A DNA stretch of 12,100 nt, from assembly GCA_016866585.1 (NCBI GenBank), contig VGMB01000023.1, positions 1 through 12,100 on the forward strand. The letters are read 5' to 3'. The DNA comes from Chlamydiota bacterium. GTDB lineage: Bacteria > Chlamydiota > Chlamydiia > Chlamydiales > Rhabdochlamydiaceae. Numbering within the stretch: the first letter of the stretch is position 1; each line of letters starts with the position of its first letter. The position numbers were made by a program, and so were the translations under genes. The notes under the pieces are model-generated. The model searched no databases and was not told where the DNA came from. It saw only the letters and a list, made by a program, of their open reading frames with translations. Below, piece after piece: positions 1 through 6,087 of this stretch.

Positions 1-1
1 T

Positions 2-736
2 GGAGCGGCACTACTTCATTTGCATGACTCTTCGATTCTTGAAAAATGGAAAAAATCAGGTATCGAATATGTAAATGTGATCCCAGTGGACAATCCTCTT
101 GCAGACCCATTTGATTTTGAATTAGCAGGAATTCATATCCTTAAAACGGCAGATATAGCTGTGAAAGTTATCGAAAGACAAGATCCTTATGAATCCGTAG
201 GCGTTTTTGCGAAGGTGAACAATAAATTACGTATCGTTGAATATTCAGATTTAAGCGATATTGATAAAACATCTCTAGATAACAACGGCAGACTAATATT
301 TCCACTGGCTAATACAGGAATAATGTCTTTTTCAATTAAATTTATAGAGATGAATATAGATAAAATTTCCTCTATCCCTTGGCATTTAGCACTTAAAAAG
401 ACAAAATTATTAGATAAAAATGAAAAAGTTTGGAAATTTGAGAGGTATATCTTTGATTTATTCATGTTTACTGATGCTATTTCTATAATAAAATGCGATA
501 GAAGCTCTTGTTATTCTGCTTTAAAGAATGCAGAGGGAGACAAAAGTGTTCATTCTGTTGCTCGTGATTTGTCAATTAGATTTAAGCAGATATATGAAGA
601 ATTATCGGGATTGTCTGCGCCTGACAGAGAATTTGAACTTGCCTCAGAATTTTGGTATCCCTCACAAGAGATGATCGACTACTGGAAGGATAAACCTTTG
701 CCAAATCAAAATTATATTGATGCGTATCCCTTGTAA
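2..736 (+). CDS. UDP-N-acetylglucosamine pyrophosphorylase (UDPGP/AGX family), 3' part
   Basis: The frame is open from base 2 with no start in context. The first residues (GAALLH then LHDSS) already match the interior of the family, so the gene begins upstream and about 244 C-terminal residues are present. A TTG at 20 is internal. The protein resembles eukaryotic UAP/AGX1 enzymes, which make UDP-GlcNAc from UTP and GlcNAc-1-phosphate in the cytosol. Matching blocks are PVDNPLADP, KTADIAVKVIERQDPYESVG, VEYSDLS, GRLIFPLANTG, HLALKK, KFERYIFDLF and LKNAEGDKS, in the same order as in AGX1. Such a precursor would feed peptidoglycan and lipid A synthesis. In Chlamydia a gene of this family (CT715, as I recall) also lies next to gpsA. 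Related family members use UDP-glucose instead; the AGX-like blocks favour GlcNAc, but the substrate is not proven. Confidence 0.88.
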   Translation, partial: GAALLHLHDSSILEKWKKSGIEYVNVIPVDNPLADPFDFELAGIHILKTADIAVKVIERQDPYESVGVFAKVNNKLRIVEYSDLSDIDKTSLDNNGRLIFPLANTGIMSFSIKFIEMNIDKISSIPWHLALKKTKLLDKNEKVWKFERYIFDLFMFTDAISIIKCDRSSCYSALKNAEGDKSVHSVARDLSIRFKQIYEELSGLSAPDREFELASEFWYPSQEMIDYWKDKPLPNQNYIDAYPL

Positions 737-759
737 TTGTCTTCAGAGTCTGATATAAA
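731..759 (+). promoter_or_regulatory. possible sigma70-type promoter before gpsA
   Basis: TTGTAA at 731-736 and TATAAA at 754-759 are separated by 17 bases and overlap the stop codon of the preceding gene. Transcription would begin near 766, leaving a leader of only about 12 bases that starts at the ribosome binding site. That makes this doubtful, and gpsA may simply be read through from upstream. Confidence 0.22.
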
Positions 760-764
760 TGAAT

Positions 765-772
765 AAAAGGAG
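765..772 (+). promoter_or_regulatory. ribosome binding site deciding the gpsA start
   Basis: AAAAGGAG lies before two tandem ATG codons at 775 and 778. It is only 2 bases from the first but 5 from the second, so the second ATG is the better start. Confidence 0.6.
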
Positions 773-777
773 TTATG

Positions 778-1776
778 ATGCGAGTAGGTTTTTTAGGATC
801 AGGTACTTGGGGGTTTTGTCTAGCATCCCTGCTAGGATCGAATGGTCATAAGGTTAAACTGTGGACCTCAAAACCTGACTTTGCAACAAAACTATCGGTA
901 GATAGGCATCATCCTAAATTGCCTCATTTTGAAGCATCGGATAATGTATCATTTACATCAGATCTAGCAGATGCTTTAAAAGACGCAGAAATCATAATTG
1001 AATCAGTTTCTTCTCGTGGTATCAGACCTGTCTTCGAGCAGGTACATAAACTCGGAATAAAAGGTGCTCCCATTATAATTACTTCCAAAGGGATAGAGCA
1101 AAATTCCGGGCTTCTTCTTCCTGAAGTTATTCTAGAAATATTTGGAGAATCTTACAGAAGTAAGATTGGTTGCTTAAGTGGTCCAAGTCATGCAGAGGAG
1201 GTCATCCAAAAACTTCCTACATCTGTTGTTTGCTCTTCATATGACCCAAAGCTTATGAATTTGATTTGCGATGCCTTTAATACCTCTTTTTTCAGAGTTT
1301 ACCCTAATTTAGATCTCAATGGGGTCGCTTTTGGTGGCGCTATGAAAAATATAATAGCGATAGCTTGTGGAATCTCCGATGGCTTGGGATTCGGCGATAA
1401 TACAAAAGCAGCTCTTATGACCCGAGGACTACACGAGATAAGAAAACTGTCCACTGTGAAGGGGTGTAAACAAGAAACATTAAACGGTCTATCTGGACTA
1501 GGGGATCTATGCGTGACATGTTTATCTAAGTTGTCCAGAAATTATATGTTCGGTTTTTATCTTGCAGAAGGGCTATCTCCTCAGGAAGCTAGGGATAAGG
1601 TCGGTATGGTTGTGGAAGGGGCTTATACGTGTGTCTCTGCGCTTCAACTAGGCAATAAATCTCATATAGCACTTCCTATAACTGAGGTAGTGTATGCAAT
1701 TATCTATGATAACATGAACCCCCATGATGCCGTTAAGTCTTTATTACAAAGAGCTATAAAGGAAGAGCATCTCTAA
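778..1776 (+). CDS. gpsA: NAD(P)-dependent glycerol-3-phosphate dehydrogenase
   Basis: GpsA reduces dihydroxyacetone phosphate to sn-glycerol-3-phosphate in the cytosol, supplying the backbone of phospholipids. The protein is 332 residues from the ATG at 778 (333 from 775), the usual family length. Counting from 775, the N-terminal Rossmann loop GSGTWG is at residues 8-13, SKGIE with the conserved lysine at about 104-108, and LSGPSHAEEV at 134-143. AMKN, with the catalytic-type lysine, is at 189-192, and the signature GLGDLCVTC at 241-249. All key motifs are intact. The gene follows the pyrophosphorylase by about 40 bases on the same strand and precedes the hydrate repair gene by about 36, so the three may be cotranscribed. 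The pairing with the pyrophosphorylase is the main chlamydial marker in the window. Confidence 0.96.
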   Translation: MRVGFLGSGTWGFCLASLLGSNGHKVKLWTSKPDFATKLSVDRHHPKLPHFEASDNVSFTSDLADALKDAEIIIESVSSRGIRPVFEQVHKLGIKGAPIIITSKGIEQNSGLLLPEVILEIFGESYRSKIGCLSGPSHAEEVIQKLPTSVVCSSYDPKLMNLICDAFNTSFFRVYPNLDLNGVAFGGAMKNIIAIACGISDGLGFGDNTKAALMTRGLHEIRKLSTVKGCKQETLNGLSGLGDLCVTCLSKLSRNYMFGFYLAEGLSPQEARDKVGMVVEGAYTCVSALQLGNKSHIALPITEVVYAIIYDNMNPHDAVKSLLQRAIKEEHL

Positions 1777-1799
1777 GATCTAAAGCTGCCGTTTCTAAT

Positions 1800-1804
1800 G
1801 GAGG
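1800..1804 (+). promoter_or_regulatory. ribosome binding site deciding a TTG start
   Basis: GGAGG overlaps the ATG at 1798 and therefore cannot serve it. It sits 8 bases before the TTG at 1813. Nothing like a binding site precedes 1798. Confidence 0.6.
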
Positions 1805-1812
1805 ATAAAGCC

Positions 1813-3309
1813 TTGCTAAAAGTCGTAACTTCTGAAGAAATGTCTAGGATCGAAAAAATTGCATTTTCTCAAGGTTTTTCAGATTTACAGTTCATGGAAA
1901 ATGCTGGAGAGTCGATAGCTAAATATGTTTTAGATTTCCTAAAGACAAATCCTGAATTTGATAGAGTTGTAGTTTTTGCTGGTAAAGGAAATAATGGAGG
2001 CGATGCTTTTGTTACTGCAAGGATCTTATCTCTTAAAGGTATTTTAGTAGATATTGTTCACCCTTATCTTGAACAAGAATGCTCCTCTCTTTGTAAAATT
2101 CAAAAACAAAATCTCCTCTCTACATGCCCAAATATCCAATTTTTCTCTTTGAGTTCTTTAGAAATAAAAGAAAAGGATCTGATCCTAGATGGATTAGTTG
2201 GAACGGGATTCAAAGGAGCTGCTAAAGAAGTTCTTTTAGAAGCTATTCAAATTATTAATTCATCAGATGCAACTGTACTTTCTATAGATATACCATCAGG
2301 TTTATGTGGGACTACAGGAGTTGTGGAGACGGAGGCTGTGAAGGCTTGCATAACCTTATACCTTGAGCTCCCTAAGTGGGGTTTTTTTATTAATCAGGGA
2401 TGGAATTTCGTCGGTAGTTTAGTTAGAGTCTTGTTTGGACTTGATGAAAAACATATTTCTACTGCTTCAGCTCAAGCTCTTCTTGCTATGGAAGACGGTA
2501 TGAAGAACCGTCTTCCAGCTGTTGATAGATGTTGGCATAAGTATCAAAGAGGGTATGTTCTAGGTTTTGCTGGAAGCACGTTAATGCAAGGTGCCGCTGT
2601 TTTGTCTTCATCAGCAGCTCTACGAAGTGGAGCAGGAATTGTGAGATTGTTCTATCCAGAAGATGCCCTCACTGCTATGCCTGTAGAGGTTATTCAAGAG
2701 CCGTATAGTTTAAGCAAGTTTTTATTAGAGATGTCTAGAGCTTCTAGTTGTTTTATAGGTCCAGGGCTAGGAAGAAATGATGCGATCTTCGAAGAATTAC
2801 GTGCTTTGGTTGCAAATATTAAAATTCCTTGTGTAATAGATGCAGATGGATTGTATTACATCGCAAATAATCCAGGGGATCCGGTGCCACAAAAAACTAT
2901 ATTAACGCCCCATCATGGGGAAATGTACTCTCTTTTACAATCGTCTTATGAAAGAAGTATGGATGGGTGTTTGCTGTCTAGCACAAGAAAATATGTGGAA
3001 AGTAAAAAGGTTGTAGTTGTTTTAAAGGGGGCTCCGACATTTATTTTTTCTCCAGATCAGATCCCCGTAATCATGACTTTTGGAGATCCAGGTATGGCAA
3101 CAGCTGGCAGCGGAGATGTTCTTACTGGTATTATTAGCTCCCTACTAGCACAAAAGTTAGCATTACTTGATGCAGCGATCCTAGGGGTATATCTTCATTC
3201 TAAGGCAGGAGAAATCTCTGCGCTTGAAAAAACCTCATTTTGTATTTTAGCATCCGATATTGTAAGCAATTTACCTAAAGCCTTTGAGCTTTTGCTACAA
3301 TGCGATTGA
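1813..3309 (+). CDS. nnr: bifunctional NAD(P)H-hydrate epimerase / ADP-dependent dehydratase
   Basis: This is a metabolite-repair enzyme: the N-terminal domain epimerises damaged NAD(P)H hydrate, and the C-terminal ribokinase-like domain dehydrates it using ADP. I chose TTG 1813 (498 residues) over ATG 1798 (503) because GGAGG at 1800-1804 fits only the TTG, and the product then starts MLKVVTSEEM, as family members do. Counted from 1798, the epimerase domain shows GKGNNGGDA at 62-70, DGLVGTG from D131 and IDIPSGL at 163-169. The dehydratase domain shows AALRSGAGIV at 273-282, GPGLGR at 321-326, DADGL at 348-352, LTPHHGEM at 369-376 and FGDPGMATAGSGDVLTGI at 428-445. The last motif reads AGSGD where GGTGD is common, a mild change that keeps the catalytic-type aspartate. 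The 3' end overlaps the opposite-strand PagL gene by 15 bases. Confidence 0.94.
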   Translation: MLKVVTSEEMSRIEKIAFSQGFSDLQFMENAGESIAKYVLDFLKTNPEFDRVVVFAGKGNNGGDAFVTARILSLKGILVDIVHPYLEQECSSLCKIQKQNLLSTCPNIQFFSLSSLEIKEKDLILDGLVGTGFKGAAKEVLLEAIQIINSSDATVLSIDIPSGLCGTTGVVETEAVKACITLYLELPKWGFFINQGWNFVGSLVRVLFGLDEKHISTASAQALLAMEDGMKNRLPAVDRCWHKYQRGYVLGFAGSTLMQGAAVLSSSAALRSGAGIVRLFYPEDALTAMPVEVIQEPYSLSKFLLEMSRASSCFIGPGLGRNDAIFEELRALVANIKIPCVIDADGLYYIANNPGDPVPQKTILTPHHGEMYSLLQSSYERSMDGCLLSSTRKYVESKKVVVVLKGAPTFIFSPDQIPVIMTFGDPGMATAGSGDVLTGIISSLLAQKLALLDAAILGVYLHSKAGEISALEKTSFCILASDIVSNLPKAFELLLQCD

Positions 3310-3801
3310 ATAGCTTACTACAAGGGCTTCAACACCTGGATTTTTTTTCCCTATAGAAGCATTTGAAATATGATAAAACTGCGCCCCTATTCTACTTTTA
3401 TTCTTAAGCACATAGGCTAGCTCGGCCGATGATCTGTATTCTAGTGGAAAATGTAGCTTTTTCCCCCAACCAGGAAAATATATTCCAGCACAAAAGCTAG
3501 GTGTAAAAACTATACTTTTATACAAGAAGATATCATACCCAACGCCCGTATAAAAATAGGTGCTTAGTTGTTCTGTTGTAAATGCACCAAATATAGGCCT
3601 TGCTTTTTTGAAATTAGAAAAAGTCCTTTTATACTCAAACTGAAAAAGAACATGAGTAGGATCTTTTATAATATTGAATATCCCTACCCCAAATGACAAT
3701 AAATCTGGGTTATCAAACGTTTTATTTTTTAATGTACTTGCACTTGCTTGAGAAAATAAAAATATGCCAGCCATTGTTATCATGTAATAACGTAATTTCA
3801 A
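3295..3801 (-). CDS. pagL: PagL-like lipid A 3-O-deacylase, outer membrane
   Basis: PagL enzymes are small outer-membrane beta barrels that remove the 3-O acyl chain of lipid A, changing endotoxicity and membrane properties. I take TTG 3801 as the start (168 residues): a GAGGA site lies 5 bases upstream, while the TTG at 3813 has none. The product opens with a signal peptide (KLRYY, a hydrophobic run, then cleavage near SQASA-STLK). The rest alternates polar and hydrophobic residues as a barrel would. Near the C terminus, YHISNASIGKKNPGVEAL carries H144, S146 and E158. The His-x-Ser pair and the 14-residue His-to-Glu spacing match the PagL triad I recall (His126, Ser128, Glu140 in Pseudomonas aeruginosa). 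The last residue is leucine, not the usual barrel phenylalanine. Activity on this organism's lipid A is inferred. Confidence 0.82.
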   Translation of the reverse strand: MKLRYYMITMAGIFLFSQASASTLKNKTFDNPDLLSFGVGIFNIIKDPTHVLFQFEYKRTFSNFKKARPIFGAFTTEQLSTYFYTGVGYDIFLYKSIVFTPSFCAGIYFPGWGKKLHFPLEYRSSAELAYVLKNKSRIGAQFYHISNASIGKKNPGVEALVVSYSIAL

Positions 3802-3806
3802 AGTGA

Positions 3807-3811
3807 TCCTC
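3807..3811 (-). promoter_or_regulatory. ribosome binding site deciding the pagL start
   Basis: GAGGA on the minus strand lies 5 bases before the TTG at 3801 and overlaps the alternative TTG at 3813, ruling against the longer form. An in-frame ATG at 3783 would leave a shorter n-region without the positive charges. Confidence 0.5.
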
Positions 3812-3817
3812 AATTAG

Positions 3818-3855
3818 AAAAAAAAGAGTAAATTTATTATTTACAGTCTTTTTTT
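3818..3855. terminator. AT-rich hairpin flanked by A8 and T7 runs
   Basis: GTAAAT (3828-3833) and ATTTAC (3839-3844) form a 6-pair stem with a 5-base loop. A8 (3818-3825) lies on one side and T7 (3849-3855) on the other, so the stem can extend through A-T pairs past two mismatches. On the minus strand it would sit just after the epimerase gene and could be a weak intrinsic terminator. It lies only about 17 bases before the pagL ribosome binding site. It has almost no GC in the stem and overlaps a poor promoter candidate (minus-strand TTGATT at 3861-3866, TAAATA at 3838-3843), so its role is uncertain. Confidence 0.25.
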
Positions 3856-3879
3856 GGAAAAATCAAGAAGTTTAGACAT

Positions 3880-4863
3880 CTACTTATAGAAGTCTGAATA
3901 CCATAGAGTGAATTTTTCGATTCCTTCTTTTAAGGAAGTTTTAGGTTCGAATGAAAGAAGCTTTTGTGCTTTAGATATATCTGCATAAGTGGTTTTAACT
4001 TCGCCAGGCTGCGCAGGGAAATGGTTGAATGTAGCTTTTGCCCCCGTTGCTTCTTCGATTGCAGATACAAGCTCTAGGACAGATTGAGGTTGATTATTGC
4101 CCAAGTTGAATATTTCGTCAGGATAAGATTTATCGATCGCTGCGATAGTCCCTTGTATGATGTCGTCAATGTATGTAAAGTCTCTTAACATTTTTCCTTC
4201 AGCAAAAAGAGGTACGGGATTAGATTCTAACATAAGCTTTGTGAAGTTAAAGTATGCCATGTCAGGTCTGCCCCATGGGCCATAAACAGTGAAAAAGCGA
4301 AGACCAGTTACAGGAATTTTATAGAGGTTGTGATATGATCTAGCAATTAATTCGTTGCTTTTTTTGGTAGCGCCATAAAAATTGGAGGGGTGCTCTGTAG
4401 CATCTGTTTCCGAAAAAGGTATTTTTTTATTAAGGCCATATACGGAAGATGAGGATGCATATATGAACGGAAGAGCTCCAAATTGTCTAGATATCTCTAG
4501 CATTTGAACAAATCCGTCCAGGTTGCTGTCCACGTAAGCTTGTGGATGTGTAATACAGTACCTTACACCCGCTTGGGCTGCTAAATGTGTTATATGGGTG
4601 AAGTTGGAGTTTTTAAATATTTTCTCTATTTCTACTTTGTTTCGTATATCAACGTTATGAACATCGATCCCAGCATTTTTAAGAATAGAAGCTCTAGCTT
4701 TTTTTAGTTCTGGTTCATAGTAAGAATTGAAATTATCGCATCCCTCAACAATATCGCCACGCTCTTTTAATTTCAGAGCAAGGTGAAACCCGATAAATCC
4801 AGCTATTCCGGTTATGAAAATTTTCTTTCTCGATGAAAATGAGTTTTGCAGATTATTATTCAT
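3880..4863 (-). CDS. UDP-glucuronate 4-epimerase (extended SDR family)
   Basis: This cytosolic NAD-dependent enzyme interconverts UDP-glucuronate and UDP-galacturonate for capsule or lipopolysaccharide synthesis; homologues are called LpsL, CapI or GAE. The 327 residues are the usual length. The NAD-binding GIAGFIG is at 19-25, ASSSSVYG at 136-143, and the catalytic Y163-x3-K167 in YGATKKS. RFFTVYGPWGRPDMA at 189-203, the block that marks uronate 4-epimerases rather than GalE, is followed by MLRDFTYIDD at 225-234. All catalytic residues are present. The ATG at 4863 has no clear Shine-Dalgarno sequence, but no better start lies near. The gene is divergent from the wza-like gene, with 35 bases between start codons, and a good promoter overlaps the neighbour's start. 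Placement beside wza, wzc and UDP-xylose synthase suggests it supplies the same polymer. Confidence 0.92.
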   Translation of the reverse strand: MNNNLQNSFSSRKKIFITGIAGFIGFHLALKLKERGDIVEGCDNFNSYYEPELKKARASILKNAGIDVHNVDIRNKVEIEKIFKNSNFTHITHLAAQAGVRYCITHPQAYVDSNLDGFVQMLEISRQFGALPFIYASSSSVYGLNKKIPFSETDATEHPSNFYGATKKSNELIARSYHNLYKIPVTGLRFFTVYGPWGRPDMAYFNFTKLMLESNPVPLFAEGKMLRDFTYIDDIIQGTIAAIDKSYPDEIFNLGNNQPQSVLELVSAIEEATGAKATFNHFPAQPGEVKTTYADISKAQKLLSFEPKTSLKEGIEKFTLWYSDFYK

Positions 4864-4893
4864 GACGATTGATTATTACACTTATTGAGCTTT

Positions 4894-4921
4894 CTTATAT
4901 GAATTCTAGCAAATTTATCAA
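4894..4921 (-). promoter_or_regulatory. sigma70-type promoter for the UDP-glucuronate 4-epimerase
   Basis: Read on the minus strand, TTGATA (4916-4921) and TATAAG (4894-4899) are separated by 16 bases, and each matches the consensus at five of six positions. Transcription would start near 4887, giving a leader of about 24 bases. The -10 box covers the first base of the probable wza start codon at 4899, so the two genes share very tight control DNA. Confidence 0.5.
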
Positions 4922-5996
4922 TATACGCTACTTTAAAAAGTTTTTTTTCATGGTAATTTTTTTTGTTATGAGCGTTTTTTTCTTTAGCTGTTCTAACCCA
5001 CCATACCGCGGAAAAGATGCTTTAGGTGCAGATGAGTTTGTGATGGATTCATATAAAATTCGCCAGGGTAAGTTTTCTATTCTTGAAATGCAGGGAATAT
5101 CTTATGAAGAATTGTCTGAAGATTTTTTAGAAACATACACAGATATCATTCACGATGGAGATGTTTTACAAGTCACTTTGTTTCATCCAGTAAGAAATGA
5201 TCTTGTAGCAGCCCTATCGCAATTAAGTAATGTTGTTGGTTTTAAAGTTGTAGATGGAACAATTATTCTCCCTGATCTTGATCCTATAGAAGTACAAGGA
5301 TTGACCCTAGAAGAGGGTAGAATTAAGATACAAGATGAATATCAACGCCAAATCAAAGACATTCAAGTTTTTTTGTCTTTCAAAGACAGAATAGAAAGAA
5401 AAGTCGAGCTCGCAGGTATGGTGTCGATTCCTACTATACCTGTCGATGGACGCATCAGGCTCTTTGAAACATTGGCTATGGCTAAAGTGCCTCCTAATGC
5501 AAATTATTTTAAGAGCTATGTTGTAAGAGAAAATGAAATCGTTCCTGTTGACATATACAAGCTTATGAAAAGTGGTGATATGACTCAAAATATTGTCATG
5601 AGAGGCGGGGACAAGGTGTATATCGCAGACTCCTCGGACTCTACTATTATGGTACTTGGTGAAGTGGGCAAAGAACGCGTTGTAGACGTACCTAACGGAT
5701 TTATGACGCTTAGAAAGGCGTTGGCTGAGGCAGGTGGAATTCCTTATACGGGGGATAAGTCTTACATTCAGGTTATTAGAGGAAATGTTCTTCATCCAAA
5801 AATATACACATTGAATTGGCAGCATGTAATTCAACTGCCTAATGACAGTATGCTTCTTATCCCAGGGGATATTGTGTATGTTGCGGCAAAACCTCTTACA
5901 GAGTGGAATCGTTTTGTAGAACAAGTGTTGCCAACATTAATAGGAATAGATTTAGCTACAAAAGGGGTGAAACAAATTGGAGTTAATGCTCCTTAA
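4899..5996 (+). CDS. wza: Wza-like polysaccharide export lipoprotein, outer membrane
   Basis: Wza-type proteins form the outer-membrane channel through which capsule or exopolysaccharide leaves the cell, working with a Wzc-type inner-membrane partner. From ATG 4899 the protein has 366 residues, close to E. coli Wza. A basic and hydrophobic signal segment ends in FFSC, making C31 the lipidation site. The Poly_export domain starts near D82 (DIIHDGDVLQV) and runs to about 172. Two SLBB-like repeats follow, one starting KVELAGMVSIPTIPVDG and one TIMVLGEVGKERVVDV. The C-terminal TEWNRFVEQVLPTLIGID resembles the amphipathic helix that forms the pore in Wza. A TTG at 4869 would add ten residues, but it has no binding site and lies 5 bases from the divergent ATG; a weak GAG at 4887-4889 favours 4899. 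The wzc-like gene follows after 91 bases. Confidence 0.9.
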   Translation: MNSSKFINIRYFKKFFFMVIFFVMSVFFFSCSNPPYRGKDALGADEFVMDSYKIRQGKFSILEMQGISYEELSEDFLETYTDIIHDGDVLQVTLFHPVRNDLVAALSQLSNVVGFKVVDGTIILPDLDPIEVQGLTLEEGRIKIQDEYQRQIKDIQVFLSFKDRIERKVELAGMVSIPTIPVDGRIRLFETLAMAKVPPNANYFKSYVVRENEIVPVDIYKLMKSGDMTQNIVMRGGDKVYIADSSDSTIMVLGEVGKERVVDVPNGFMTLRKALAEAGGIPYTGDKSYIQVIRGNVLHPKIYTLNWQHVIQLPNDSMLLIPGDIVYVAAKPLTEWNRFVEQVLPTLIGIDLATKGVKQIGVNAP

Positions 5997-6018
5997 GTTG
6001 TTGTGGTTTAAAAATAAC

Positions 6019-6047
6019 TTGTTGGTTTGATCTATTATTGATATATT
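6019..6047 (+). promoter_or_regulatory. possible promoter before wzc
   Basis: In the 91-base gap after wza, TTGTTG (6019-6024) and TATATT (6042-6047) are separated by 17 bases. The -10 box is good (five of six) and the -35 box weak (three of six). A start near 6054 would give a 34-base leader carrying the GAGGA at 6079-6083. It would let wzc be expressed apart from wza. Confidence 0.3.
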
Positions 6048-6078
6048 CCGCACGTTTAAAATATAGCTAAATTTATGT

Positions 6079-6083
6079 GAGGA
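6079..6083 (+). promoter_or_regulatory. ribosome binding site of wzc
   Basis: GAGGA lies 4 bases before the ATG at 6088 and fixes the start of this long gene. Confidence 0.6.
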
Positions 6084-6087
6084 CTTC

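Noticed and set aside
187..465. 92-codon minus-strand frame inside the pyrophosphorylase
   Set aside because: Antisense to conserved AGX-like blocks, with no binding site or family resemblance.
4869..4898. TTG 4869 as the wza start, and TTGATT/TCTTAT here as a plus-strand promoter
   Set aside because: The TTG has no binding site and is 5 bases from a divergent start. The promoter boxes match poorly, and transcription would begin after the ATG at 4899.
5307..5924. 205-codon open frame on the minus strand inside wza
   Set aside because: It lies wholly antisense to a well-supported export gene, and its translation is rich in His, Arg, Asn and Cys with no recognisable domain. It is a shadow frame.
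6001..6030. Imperfect direct repeat of TTGTTG-GGTTT-like sequence after wza
   Set aside because: The two copies are short, imperfect and AT-rich; chance similarity cannot be excluded and no function is implied.
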